Of a stretch of 13,282 nucleotides of DNA, positions 6,858 through 13,282 are shown one piece after another (the first letter of the stretch is position 1; every line of letters begins with the position of its first letter). A program made the translations under genes and the position numbers. Below the pieces are notes generated by a model. That model saw nothing but the letters and a program-made list of their open reading frames with translations. It did no database searches and was not told the origin of the DNA. Origin of the DNA: Xanthobacteraceae bacterium (GTDB lineage: Bacteria > Pseudomonadota > Alphaproteobacteria > Rhizobiales > Xanthobacteraceae); assembly GCA_019746355.1 (NCBI GenBank), contig JAIESC010000145.1, positions 1 to 13,282 on the forward strand, read 5' to 3'.

Positions 6858-8075
6858 ATGGCAAGGCCTGATCCGGTTGCGGTGGTGGGCGCAGGCCCGG
6901 TCGGCCTGTGCCTGGCGCTGGCGCTGGCGCAGCAGGACGTCGCCGTGGTTCTCGTCGAAGCAATGGCCGACGGCAATTTTCTCGATCAGGTGCCGCGGGC
7001 CGGCTCCAACCATCCGACCACGCTCGAGTTCTTCGACCGCATCGGGCTCTACGAGAAGATGGAGCCGCGCGGGCTGATCGCGCCGAAATTCCACTACTGG
7101 GACCGGCAGGACAACGCGCTGATCGCCGAGTTCGATCATGCGCTGCTCAAGGACGACACCAAATTCCCCTACGTGCTCCAGTGCGAGCGCATCAAGATCA
7201 TCGAGGAGGCGCTGAAGCTTTCGAAGGCGCATCCGCTGATCGATGTACGGATGGCGACGGAGTTCGTCGGCTTCGAGCAGTTGGGTGACGCTGTTTCGAT
7301 CGAGGTGAAGAACGCTGCCGGTGAACGCGAGACGTTCAGCGCTAGCTATCTCATAAGCTGCGAAGGCGCGCGCAGCATCGCCCGCAAGGATCTGAACCTC
7401 GAATTCGAAGGCTTCACCTATCCCGAGCGCACCATCAACATCGAGGTCGCCTACGACTTCAGGAAGCACGGCTACACCGAGCGCAACTACATCTCCGATC
7501 CGGTCGAATATTCCAACCTGTTCCACTGGAAAGGCCCGCCGGACCGCTGGCGCATCCACTTCCCGACCAACATCGACGACGACGAGAACGAGCTGAAGCG
7601 ACCCGACGCGCTGCAAACGCGGCTGCGAAAATTCCTCGGCATCGACCACGATTTCGAAATCTGCGGCTGCAACCTCTACACCGTGCATCAGCGCGTCGCG
7701 GCCAAGTTCCGTGTCGGCCGCGTGGTGCTCGCGGGCGACGCCGCCCACGTCAACAGCCCGATCGGCGGCATGGGGCTGAACAGCGGCGTGCACGACGCGT
7801 TCAACCTCGCCGACAAGCTGGCCCGCATCCTGCATGGCGAAACCTCCGATACGGAGCTCGACAGGTATGAACGTCAGCGGCGGCACGTGGCGGTCCAGCA
7901 CACCCAGGCGCAGACCATCCGCAACAAGCGGCTCCTGGAGGAGCGCGACCCGGCCGTCCGCCGGCGCAACCACGACGAGTTGCGGCGGCAGGCCGAAGAC
8001 CCGGCGCTGGCGCGCAAGTTCCTGCTGCGCACCGCGCTGTTCGACAGTTTGCGCGAGGCCGAGCGAATACCTTAG
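6858..8075 (+). CDS. FAD-dependent monooxygenase (PHBH/MhpA-like aromatic hydroxylase family)
   Basis: This is a group A flavin monooxygenase of about 405 residues, a family that uses NAD(P)H and O2 to hydroxylate aromatic or similar acids in the cytoplasm. Visible signatures are the N-terminal FAD motif VVGAGPVGLCLALALA (about residues 7-22), the central motif as SCEGARSIARKDL (Glu169 where Asp is usual), and the second FAD motif VVLAGDAAHVNSPIGGMGLNSG with Asp294. A relationship to 3-(3-hydroxyphenyl)propionate hydroxylase (MhpA) is suggested, but this protein lacks the long C-terminal domain of full-length MhpA and is nearer in size to PHBH. The start is chosen at ATG 6858; GTG 6849 is in frame 9 nt upstream, and neither has a clear ribosome site. 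The gene is followed after 19 nt by a Bug receptor, suggesting linked uptake and oxidation of one substrate. Confidence 0.9.
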   Translation: MARPDPVAVVGAGPVGLCLALALAQQDVAVVLVEAMADGNFLDQVPRAGSNHPTTLEFFDRIGLYEKMEPRGLIAPKFHYWDRQDNALIAEFDHALLKDDTKFPYVLQCERIKIIEEALKLSKAHPLIDVRMATEFVGFEQLGDAVSIEVKNAAGERETFSASYLISCEGARSIARKDLNLEFEGFTYPERTINIEVAYDFRKHGYTERNYISDPVEYSNLFHWKGPPDRWRIHFPTNIDDDENELKRPDALQTRLRKFLGIDHDFEICGCNLYTVHQRVAAKFRVGRVVLAGDAAHVNSPIGGMGLNSGVHDAFNLADKLARILHGETSDTELDRYERQRRHVAVQHTQAQTIRNKRLLEERDPAVRRRNHDELRRQAEDPALARKFLLRTALFDSLREAERIP

Positions 8076-8094
8076 CGGATTTGGGAGGGCGACG

Positions 8095-9072
8095 ATGACA
8101 CGGGCACTTCTGTTTCTTGGTTCGCTCTGCACGGCTCTCACGCTCCTCGCCCAGCCCGCCTTCGCGCAGTGGCCAGAACGGCCGCTCAAGCTGATCGTGC
8201 CGTTTGCCGCGGGCAGCAGCTCCGACACCATCGCCAGGATCATCGGCGCAAAGCTCGGCGAGCGGCTCGGCCAGCAGGTGGTGGTCGAGAACCGCGTCGG
8301 CGCGAGCACGGTGATCGGCACAGACGCGGTCGCAAAGGCTCCTCCGGACGGCTACACGCTCGGGCTCGCCAACACCACGACGCATGCGGCAAGCGCGGCG
8401 CTGAACGCGAACCTGCCGTTCGATCCGGTGAAGGACTTCATCCCGGTGGCGATGATCGGCAGTTCGCCGTTCGTGCTGATTGCCGCGCCGCAGGTGCCGG
8501 CGGCGACGCTCGCCGAGTTCGTGGCGCTCGCGAAAGCAAAGCCCGGCACGCTGAGCTACGCGTCCGCAGGCACCGGCACCCTCGCCCATCTCGCCGGCGA
8601 ACTGTTCAAGCGGCAGGCCGGCGTCGACGTCACGCATGTGCCCTATCGTGGCACCGCGCAATCCATGGTCGATCTGATGCAGGGACGGATCGAGCTTTCG
8701 GTCAGCACCATTCCGCCGACGCTGCAGCAGATCCGCGAGGGCAAACTTCGCGCGCTCGCCACCATGAGCCGCAAGCGCAACGAGATGCTGCCGGACATCC
8801 CGACCGTCGCCGAGGCCGGCGTGCCGGGCTGCGAAGCCGGCCTCTGGACCGCGATCGTGGTGCCGGCCGGAACGCCGCCCGCGATCATCAGGCGGCTCAA
8901 CGAGGCGGCGCTCGCCGTTGCGGCGGCGGCCGACGTGCAGCAGGCGATGAAGATCCAGGGCGTCGATCCGGAGCCCGGCTCGCCCGAAGCCGTCGCCGAG
9001 CGGATCAGGGCCGACATCGTCAAATGGAAAGAGGTCGTCGCGGCGGCCAAGATCGCCGGCGCGCAACAATAG
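8095..9072 (+). CDS. Tripartite tricarboxylate transporter (Bug/TctC) substrate-binding protein 1
   Basis: This periplasmic solute receptor of the Bug family captures an organic acid or other small carbonyl compound for a TctAB-type secondary transporter. The 325-residue product has a Sec signal (residues 1-24, ending PAFA) followed by the family hallmark WPERPLKLIVPFAAGSSSD. Other family features are DGYTLGLANTTTHAAS, LPFDPVKDFIPVAMIG, VPYRGTAQSMVDLMQG and the late PTVAEAGVPG. The start at ATG 8095 is set by GGGAGGG at 8083-8089, five nt upstream, and by the signal peptide. A much longer upstream reading frame is only overlap with the hydroxylase gene. No TctA or TctB membrane genes are nearby, so it must use a transporter encoded elsewhere or act as a sensor. 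The ligand is unknown. Confidence 0.94.
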   Translation: MTRALLFLGSLCTALTLLAQPAFAQWPERPLKLIVPFAAGSSSDTIARIIGAKLGERLGQQVVVENRVGASTVIGTDAVAKAPPDGYTLGLANTTTHAASAALNANLPFDPVKDFIPVAMIGSSPFVLIAAPQVPAATLAEFVALAKAKPGTLSYASAGTGTLAHLAGELFKRQAGVDVTHVPYRGTAQSMVDLMQGRIELSVSTIPPTLQQIREGKLRALATMSRKRNEMLPDIPTVAEAGVPGCEAGLWTAIVVPAGTPPAIIRRLNEAALAVAAAADVQQAMKIQGVDPEPGSPEAVAERIRADIVKWKEVVAAAKIAGAQQ

Positions 9073-9116
9073 CTTAGGCTCTAGACTGGCGACCCGCCTT
9101 CCGTTTGGAGCGTTTC

Positions 9117-10586
9117 ATGGAGCCCGACCTTGTCATCCGCGATGCCCTGCTGATCGACGGCACTGGCGCGCCGGGCGTGCGCGGCGATCTTGCGGTGAAG
9201 GACGACCGCATCGTCGCGATCGGCGATCTTGCGGCCGTCAGAGGCGGCCGGGAGATTGCCGCGAACGGCCTCGCGCTGGCGCCGGGCTTCATCGACACCC
9301 ACACCCATGACGACCGCGCGCTGCTGAGCGACCCGCTGCTGCCTTGCAAGATCAGCCAGGGCGTGACCACCGTCATCACCGGCAATTGCGGCATCAGCCT
9401 CGCGCCGCTGTCGATCACGCGCTATCCGCCGCCGCCGCTCGACATCATCGCCCGCGAGCCGGAACAATTCTTTCCGACCTTCGACCAGTATCTCTCGGCG
9501 CTCGACCGCAATCCGCCGGCGCTCAACGCCGCCTGCCAGGTCGGCCACACCACCTTGCGCGCCGGCGCGATGGACGCCTTCGACCGTCCGGCCACGGCCG
9601 GCGAGATCGGTGCCATGCGGCGCGCGCTGGAAACCGCGCTGGAACAGGGCGCGATCGGCCTGTCCACCGGGCTCTACTATCCGCCGGCCAAGGACGCGCC
9701 GACCGAAGAGGTGATCGAGCTGGCGAAGCCGATGCGCGCCTATGGCGGCATTCATACGACGCACATGCGCGACGAGGCCTCGCACCTGATCCAGTCGGTG
9801 ACCGAGACCATCGCCATCGGCAAGGCCTCAGGCGTGCCGGTGGTGATCTCGCACCACAAGGCGAGTGGCACGCAGAACCACGGGCTGGTCAAGGATTCAC
9901 TCAAGCTGATCGACGAGGCGCGGAAGTCGCAGGCGCTCGGGCTCGACGTCTATCCTTACGTCGCCGCCTCCACCATGCTCGACGCGCGGCGCATTGCCGC
10001 CTCGAGCAAGATCATCGTCACCTGGTCGAAGAGCAGACCTGAGCACGCCGGCCAGCCGCTCGACGCGATCGCAAAGAAGCTCGGCTGCACGATGGAGCAA
10101 GCCGTCGACAAGCTTGTCCCGGCCGGTGCGATCTATTTCATGATGAGCGAGGACGACGTGCGGCGCGTGCTGTCCTATCCGCACACCATGATCGGCTCGG
10201 ACGGCCTGCCGCACGACCAGCATCCGCACCCGCGCCTCTGGGGTACATTCCCGCGCGTGCTCGGGCACTACGTGCGCGATGTGAAGCTTTTTCCGCTCGA
10301 GGAGGCGGTGCGGCGAATGACCGCGCTGCCGGCGGCGCAGTTCGGGCTCAAGGACCGCGGTATGCTGCGATCCGGCGCTTACGCCGACCTGGTGCTGTTC
10401 GATCCTGCAACCATCGCCGACACTGCGACGTTCGAGAGGCCGAAGACGCCGGCCGCAGGCATTGCCCGCGTGATGGTCAACGGCCGGTCAGTGTGGTGCG
10501 ATGGCGCTGCGACCGGCGAGCGTCCGGGACGCGCGCTGCGACGCGGAGCGCTGGGACCAATGGGCGGAAACATGCCGCCTCACTGA
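9117..10586 (+). CDS. N-acyl-D-amino-acid deacylase family amidohydrolase
   Basis: This zinc amidohydrolase of 489 residues is related to D-aminoacylase, which removes an acyl group from N-acyl-D-amino acids, and to dihydroorotase-like enzymes. The metal-site residues line up well with the characterised Alcaligenes enzyme: HTHDD (His62, His64), the unusual Cys ligand in TGNCGIS (Cys91), His216 in HMRDEA, His246 in ISHHKASG, and Asp362 in IGSDGLPHD. A small beta-sandwich domain is made by both termini (LVIRDALLIDGTG and the late VMVNGRSVW). There is no signal peptide, so it is probably cytoplasmic. The ATG at 9117 has GGAG six nt ahead; an in-frame TTG at 9105 overlaps that site and is rejected. 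The gene lies between two Bug receptor genes, hinting that the imported compound may carry an N-acyl or amide bond. The substrate is not established. Confidence 0.92.
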   Translation: MEPDLVIRDALLIDGTGAPGVRGDLAVKDDRIVAIGDLAAVRGGREIAANGLALAPGFIDTHTHDDRALLSDPLLPCKISQGVTTVITGNCGISLAPLSITRYPPPPLDIIAREPEQFFPTFDQYLSALDRNPPALNAACQVGHTTLRAGAMDAFDRPATAGEIGAMRRALETALEQGAIGLSTGLYYPPAKDAPTEEVIELAKPMRAYGGIHTTHMRDEASHLIQSVTETIAIGKASGVPVVISHHKASGTQNHGLVKDSLKLIDEARKSQALGLDVYPYVAASTMLDARRIAASSKIIVTWSKSRPEHAGQPLDAIAKKLGCTMEQAVDKLVPAGAIYFMMSEDDVRRVLSYPHTMIGSDGLPHDQHPHPRLWGTFPRVLGHYVRDVKLFPLEEAVRRMTALPAAQFGLKDRGMLRSGAYADLVLFDPATIADTATFERPKTPAAGIARVMVNGRSVWCDGAATGERPGRALRRGALGPMGGNMPPH

Positions 10587-10661
10587 ATTTGCAGAGCGCA
10601 TGGCCCATGTCTTGCTTGCGATTGAACCCGGGACTGGCCGTCGCTTGATGGGAGACAATCG

Positions 10662-11636
10662 ATGAAACGCGCAGTTCTTGTGGGATGCGCCGCTTCGGTC
10701 ATGGCGCTGGCGGCGGCCGCAACGGTCCACGCGCAGGGCAACTATCCCGACCGCCCGGCGCAGATCATCGTGCCGTTCCCGCCGGGCGGCAACACCGACA
10801 TCCTGACGCGAGTGATGGCGGACCAGTTCTCCACCGCGTTCAAGCAGCCGTTCACTGTGGCCAACAAGCCGGGCGCGGGCGCCAACATCGGCGCAGGCTT
10901 CGTCGCGAGCAGCGAGCCCGACGGCTACACGCTGCTGATGGCACCGCCCGCCACGCACGCGATCAACGCCTACCTCTACAACACCCTGCCGTTCGACATG
11001 GAGAAGTCGTTCGTACCGATCACCATGGTGGCGCAATTCCCGAACGTGCTGGTGGTGCACCCTTCGCTGGGCGTCAAAACCATCGAGGAGCTGATCGCCA
11101 AGGCCAAGGCGGAACCCGGCAAGATCGATTTCGCCAACTCGGGTGTGGGCTCGACCAGCCATTTGTGCATCTCGCTGTTCATGGCGATGGCGGGTATCGA
11201 GATCAACCACATTCCCTACAAGGGCACGGGCCAATCGATCCAGGATCTCATCACCGGCCGCGTTCCGGCGACAATCGACAATCTCGGACCGATCCTGCCG
11301 CACATCCAGTCCGGCACGCTGCTCGCGCTCGGCGTCTCGACCGCGACGCCGGTCGCTGTCCTTCCCGGCGTCCGCCCGGTCGGCGCGGTGGTGAAGGGTT
11401 ATCAGGCGAGCTCGTGGAATGCGCTGTCGGTGCCGGCCAAGACGCCGCGCGAGATCGTCAACAAGCTGAGCGTCGAGGCCAACGCGATCCTGAAGAAGCC
11501 CGACGTGATCGCGAAATTCCGCTCGATCGGCTCGGAACCGATCGGCGGCACGCCGGACGAAATTGAAAAGTACTTCGTCGAGGAGCGGGTTCGCTGGAAG
11601 CAGGCGGTCGAGGTCGCGAAGCTGCAGAAGATGTGA
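10662..11636 (+). CDS. Tripartite tricarboxylate transporter (Bug/TctC) substrate-binding protein 2
   Basis: This is a second periplasmic Bug-family receptor, with 324 residues. Its Sec signal spans residues 1-24 (ending TVHA), followed by YPDRPAQIIVPFPPGGNTD, the typical start of the mature domain. Further family features are DGYTLLMAPPATHAINAYLY, LPFDMEKSFVPITMVA, IPYKGTGQSIQDLITG and the closing RWKQAVEVAKL. It differs clearly from the Bug protein at 8095-9072 across the ligand loops (PPGG versus AAGS in the first loop), so the two probably bind different ligands and are not a recent duplication. GGGAG at 10650-10654 lies 7 nt before ATG 10662. It ends only 3 nt from the stop of an opposing gene. 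No membrane components are encoded nearby. Confidence 0.94.
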   Translation: MKRAVLVGCAASVMALAAAATVHAQGNYPDRPAQIIVPFPPGGNTDILTRVMADQFSTAFKQPFTVANKPGAGANIGAGFVASSEPDGYTLLMAPPATHAINAYLYNTLPFDMEKSFVPITMVAQFPNVLVVHPSLGVKTIEELIAKAKAEPGKIDFANSGVGSTSHLCISLFMAMAGIEINHIPYKGTGQSIQDLITGRVPATIDNLGPILPHIQSGTLLALGVSTATPVAVLPGVRPVGAVVKGYQASSWNALSVPAKTPREIVNKLSVEANAILKKPDVIAKFRSIGSEPIGGTPDEIEKYFVEERVRWKQAVEVAKLQKM

Positions 11637-11639
11637 CAG

Positions 11640-12656
11640 CTACTTCGCCACGAACGCCTTGCCGATATAGGCCATGTCGGCGGGAGCCGTGGGGCCGAAG
11701 AACGTCAGCGCCAGCTCGGTGACGCCGGCCGCGGCAAAGGCCGCGGCGAATTCGCGGCAGTCGTCGGCATTTCCGGCGATGGTGAAAGCCATCACATAGC
11801 GGTCGTCGAGCGCCGCATCGGCCGCCTCGCCCGCCTTCAGTCGCGCGACCGCGGACGCAATGTCCTGCTCCGACAGGCCCGTGCCGTCGAGCAGCGCGGC
11901 CTTCGCGCCGGGGAGCTTCTGCGCCAGCGTCCAGTAGGCCGGCAGCATGTCGGCGACCGCGCGCCTGGCCGCGCGGAACGCCTCGGCGCGATCGGGACGC
12001 GGCACGCAGGGCATGTATTGCACCACGCCTGGCATCGCCGCACGGCCGGCGGCGCGGGCCGCGTCGTGCAATGCCGCCACGGCTTTCGCCGCAAAGCCCG
12101 CCCCGCACATGTTGGACACGATCATGCCGTCGGCGATCTCGCCCGCCGCCTTCACCGCATGGTCGCCGCGCGCCGCCATGAAGATCGGGATGTCGGCACG
12201 GGCGCGATAGTCGAGCTTCACCTTCTGCACGTTGAACGCCGTGCCGGTGCAACTGACCTCCTCGCCGCGCAAGAGCGCGCGGATGATCTCGATCGCCTCG
12301 CGCAAGGTTGTCAGCGCGCGCCTGGTGCTGAAGCCCATGCGCTCGACCGCGTGGCCGAGCCCCGAGCCGATGCCGAGCCGGACGCGGCCGCCGGACAGCT
12401 CGTCGAGCGCGCCGATCTCCATGGCGATCAGCGTCGGATGGCGGCCGAACGGGTTGAACACGCCGGCCCCGATGCTCTGGGTCCGGGTCGCGAGCGCACA
12501 GGCCGTCGCCGCCGTCATGATGCCGCGCGCGAAAGGGTTTTCCGCAAACCAGACGGCGTCGATGCCGGCGGCCTCCGCGGCCGTGGCCTGCTCGACGCAG
12601 GCCTGCGGCGTCATTCCGCCGTGCAACCGGACGCTCAGTCGGGGAAGCTTCGTCAA
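11640..12656 (-). CDS. LLM-class (luciferase-like) flavin- or F420-dependent oxidoreductase
   Basis: This is a TIM-barrel oxidoreductase of the bacterial luciferase superfamily, about 338 residues and cytoplasmic. Recognisable segments are EAAGIDAVWFAENPF, GAGVFNPFGRHPTLIAMEIGALDELSGGR cut across its conserved core, RLGIGSGLGHAVERMG, and a C-terminal DDCREFAAAFAAAGVTELAL typical of the family. Such enzymes reduce or mono-oxygenate substrates with FMN or F420; the cofactor and substrate cannot be decided. The start is taken as TTG 12656, with GAGAGG on the minus strand (12663-12668) six nt upstream. GTG 12689 is an alternative that would overlap the preceding gene and add 11 residues. It is 22 nt downstream of the SnoaL-like gene and likely co-transcribed with it. 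Its stop faces the stop of Bug protein 2 across 3 nt. Confidence 0.87.
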   Translation of the reverse strand: MTKLPRLSVRLHGGMTPQACVEQATAAEAAGIDAVWFAENPFARGIMTAATACALATRTQSIGAGVFNPFGRHPTLIAMEIGALDELSGGRVRLGIGSGLGHAVERMGFSTRRALTTLREAIEIIRALLRGEEVSCTGTAFNVQKVKLDYRARADIPIFMAARGDHAVKAAGEIADGMIVSNMCGAGFAAKAVAALHDAARAAGRAAMPGVVQYMPCVPRPDRAEAFRAARRAVADMLPAYWTLAQKLPGAKAALLDGTGLSEQDIASAVARLKAGEAADAALDDRYVMAFTIAGNADDCREFAAAFAAAGVTELALTFFGPTAPADMAYIGKAFVAK

Positions 12657-12662
12657 AGCCCG

Positions 12663-12668
12663 CCTCTC
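12663..12668 (-). promoter_or_regulatory. Ribosome binding site deciding the LLM oxidoreductase start
   Basis: On the minus strand GAGAGG sits six nt before the TTG at 12656. It supports this rare start over GTG 12689, which has no comparable site. Confidence 0.5.
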
Positions 12669-12678
12669 AACGCCGCCT

Positions 12679-13146
12679 CTACACGCCACCCGGCCGCGGG
12701 CCGGAATCGGCCGGCGAGAAATGCGCGTGCACCACGCGCCACGTGCCGTCCTCCTTGCGGAACACCATGGTCGAGCGGGAGATGAACTCCTGGCCGCTGT
12801 AGTTGATGTCCTTCGGCGGCGGCTCCTTGCCGGTCCATTGCCGCTTGGTGTGGCGATGGCACCAGACCACGGCCATATCGCCGGTGACGACGCCGCCGAC
12901 GTCGAACGGCGCCCAGTAGGTCGAGGACACGTTCTGGCCGTAGAACTTCCAGAGCCGGATCCAGTGATCCCTGCCCTTATAAGTGTGGCCGTTGAGGTTG
13001 AAATAGGTCGCCTCCGGTGACGGGCTGTAAAGCGGGGTCAAGCCCTCCCAGTCGAAGCGGGTGTTCACGTCGATATATTTCTCGTGCAGCCGGAGGATTT
13101 CCTTGCGGTTTTCCTCGCTGCCGCCGGTCAGTTGGGCCTCGGCCAT
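12679..13146 (-). CDS. SnoaL-like / NTF2-fold protein
   Basis: This 155-residue cytoplasmic protein has the cone-shaped NTF2/SnoaL fold, found in ketosteroid isomerase, polyketide cyclases and many small binding proteins. Typical features are an N-terminal helix pair (ENRKEILRLHEKYIDVNTRF), DWEGLTPLYSPSPEATYFN, GRDHWIRLWKFYGQNV, and C-terminal strands STMVFRKEDGTWRVVHAHFS. The catalytic activity, if any, is unknown. The start is ATG 13146, with AGGAG on the minus strand (13154-13158) seven nt upstream. An in-frame ATG at 13230 would add 28 Arg/Gly-rich residues and is not favoured. It precedes the LLM oxidoreductase by 22 nt, and the two probably form a small operon. A pairing with an oxidoreductase suggests an isomerase or binding role on the same molecule. 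Confidence 0.86.
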   Translation of the reverse strand: MAEAQLTGGSEENRKEILRLHEKYIDVNTRFDWEGLTPLYSPSPEATYFNLNGHTYKGRDHWIRLWKFYGQNVSSTYWAPFDVGGVVTGDMAVVWCHRHTKRQWTGKEPPPKDINYSGQEFISRSTMVFRKEDGTWRVVHAHFSPADSGPRPGGV

Positions 13147-13245
13147 CGCAACGCTCCTGCAAAATCCGCGCGCATTCCCTATAACACCCCAGCGCCCGGC
13201 GCCCGGCCGCAATTTGCGCATCGGGTTCATGCGCCGGTCAAGAGC

Positions 13246-13282
13246 GGGACTTCAAGCAGTGGGACTTCAAGCAGTGGGACTT
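13246..13282 (+). repeat. 15-bp tandem repeat, cut by the window edge
   Basis: The unit GGGACTTCAAGCAGT occurs at 13246-13260 and 13261-13275, exactly identical, and a third copy starts at 13276 (first 7 bases visible). The array therefore continues beyond the window and its total length is unknown. It lies upstream of the minus-strand SnoaL-like gene. In the + direction one frame from ATG 13229 stays open and reads GLQAV repeats, but no gene can be claimed from this. Confidence 0.9.

Noticed and set aside
7834..8094. Upstream extension of Bug protein 1 into the hydroxylase gene
   Set aside because: The strong ribosome site at 8083-8089 and the signal peptide starting at 8095 fix the start; the extension is simply overlap in another frame.
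6663..8321. Minus-strand open frame (552 codons) opposite the VOC and hydroxylase genes
   Set aside because: It spans parts of three well-supported + strand genes and shows no family motif; it is a codon-bias shadow.
7801..9069. Minus-strand open frame opposite Bug protein 1
   Set aside because: The composition is typical of antisense GC-rich sequence and the + strand has a signal peptide and Bug motifs.
13179..13212. Possible minus-strand promoter for the SnoaL-like gene (TTGCGG ... TTATAG)
   Set aside because: The spacing between the two hexamers is 22 bp, too long for a sigma-70 promoter, and the matches are weak.

Overview
The window is GC-rich, with strong G/C bias at third codon positions. 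It looks like chromosomal DNA of a sulfur-oxidising alphaproteobacterium, probably of the Hyphomicrobiales (Bradyrhizobium/Xanthobacter-like relatives). Two things point there: the Sox gene content and order (soxB-soxC-soxD followed by a flavocytochrome c pair), and several solute receptors of the Bug/TctC type. This placement is inferred from gene content, not from a marker gene.

Region 1 (3-4629, + strand) is the 3' part of a sox operon. It starts inside soxB (Mn-dependent thiosulfohydrolase). soxC and soxD follow (the molybdenum and heme subunits of sulfane dehydrogenase), then a small monoheme cytochrome c and a Tat-exported FAD protein that together form a sulfide dehydrogenase (FccAB, the SoxEF position). 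The periplasm would thus have modules for both thiosulfate/sulfane and sulfide. An AT-rich island with repeats one helical turn apart sits between soxB and soxC and may be an internal promoter/operator. A 12-bp perfect hairpin at 4669-4698 probably ends the operon.

Region 2 (4756-11636, + strand) is a catabolic gene string. It holds a thiamine-diphosphate enzyme, a VOC/glyoxalase-fold protein, an FAD-dependent aromatic-type hydroxylase, a Bug receptor, an N-acyl-D-amino-acid deacylase-type amidohydrolase and a second Bug receptor. Gaps are about 19-75 nt and several genes have good Shine-Dalgarno sites, so co-transcription is plausible. The receptors would bind an organic acid and the enzymes would hydroxylate, cleave or deacylate it. 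The substrate cannot be read from sequence, and no TctA/TctB membrane partners are present.

Region 3 (11640-13146, - strand) converges on region 2 with only a 3-nt gap. It encodes a SnoaL/NTF2-like protein followed by a luciferase-like (LLM) flavin or F420 oxidoreductase. The last 37 bases are the start of a 15-bp tandem repeat cut off by the window edge.

No RNA genes, insertion sequences, CRISPR arrays or phage genes were seen, and no gap between genes exceeds 300 bases. The least ordinary points are the missing normal start codon of the small cytochrome gene, the Asn-to-Asp change in the thiamine-diphosphate motif, the soxB-soxC repeat island and the terminal tandem repeat.
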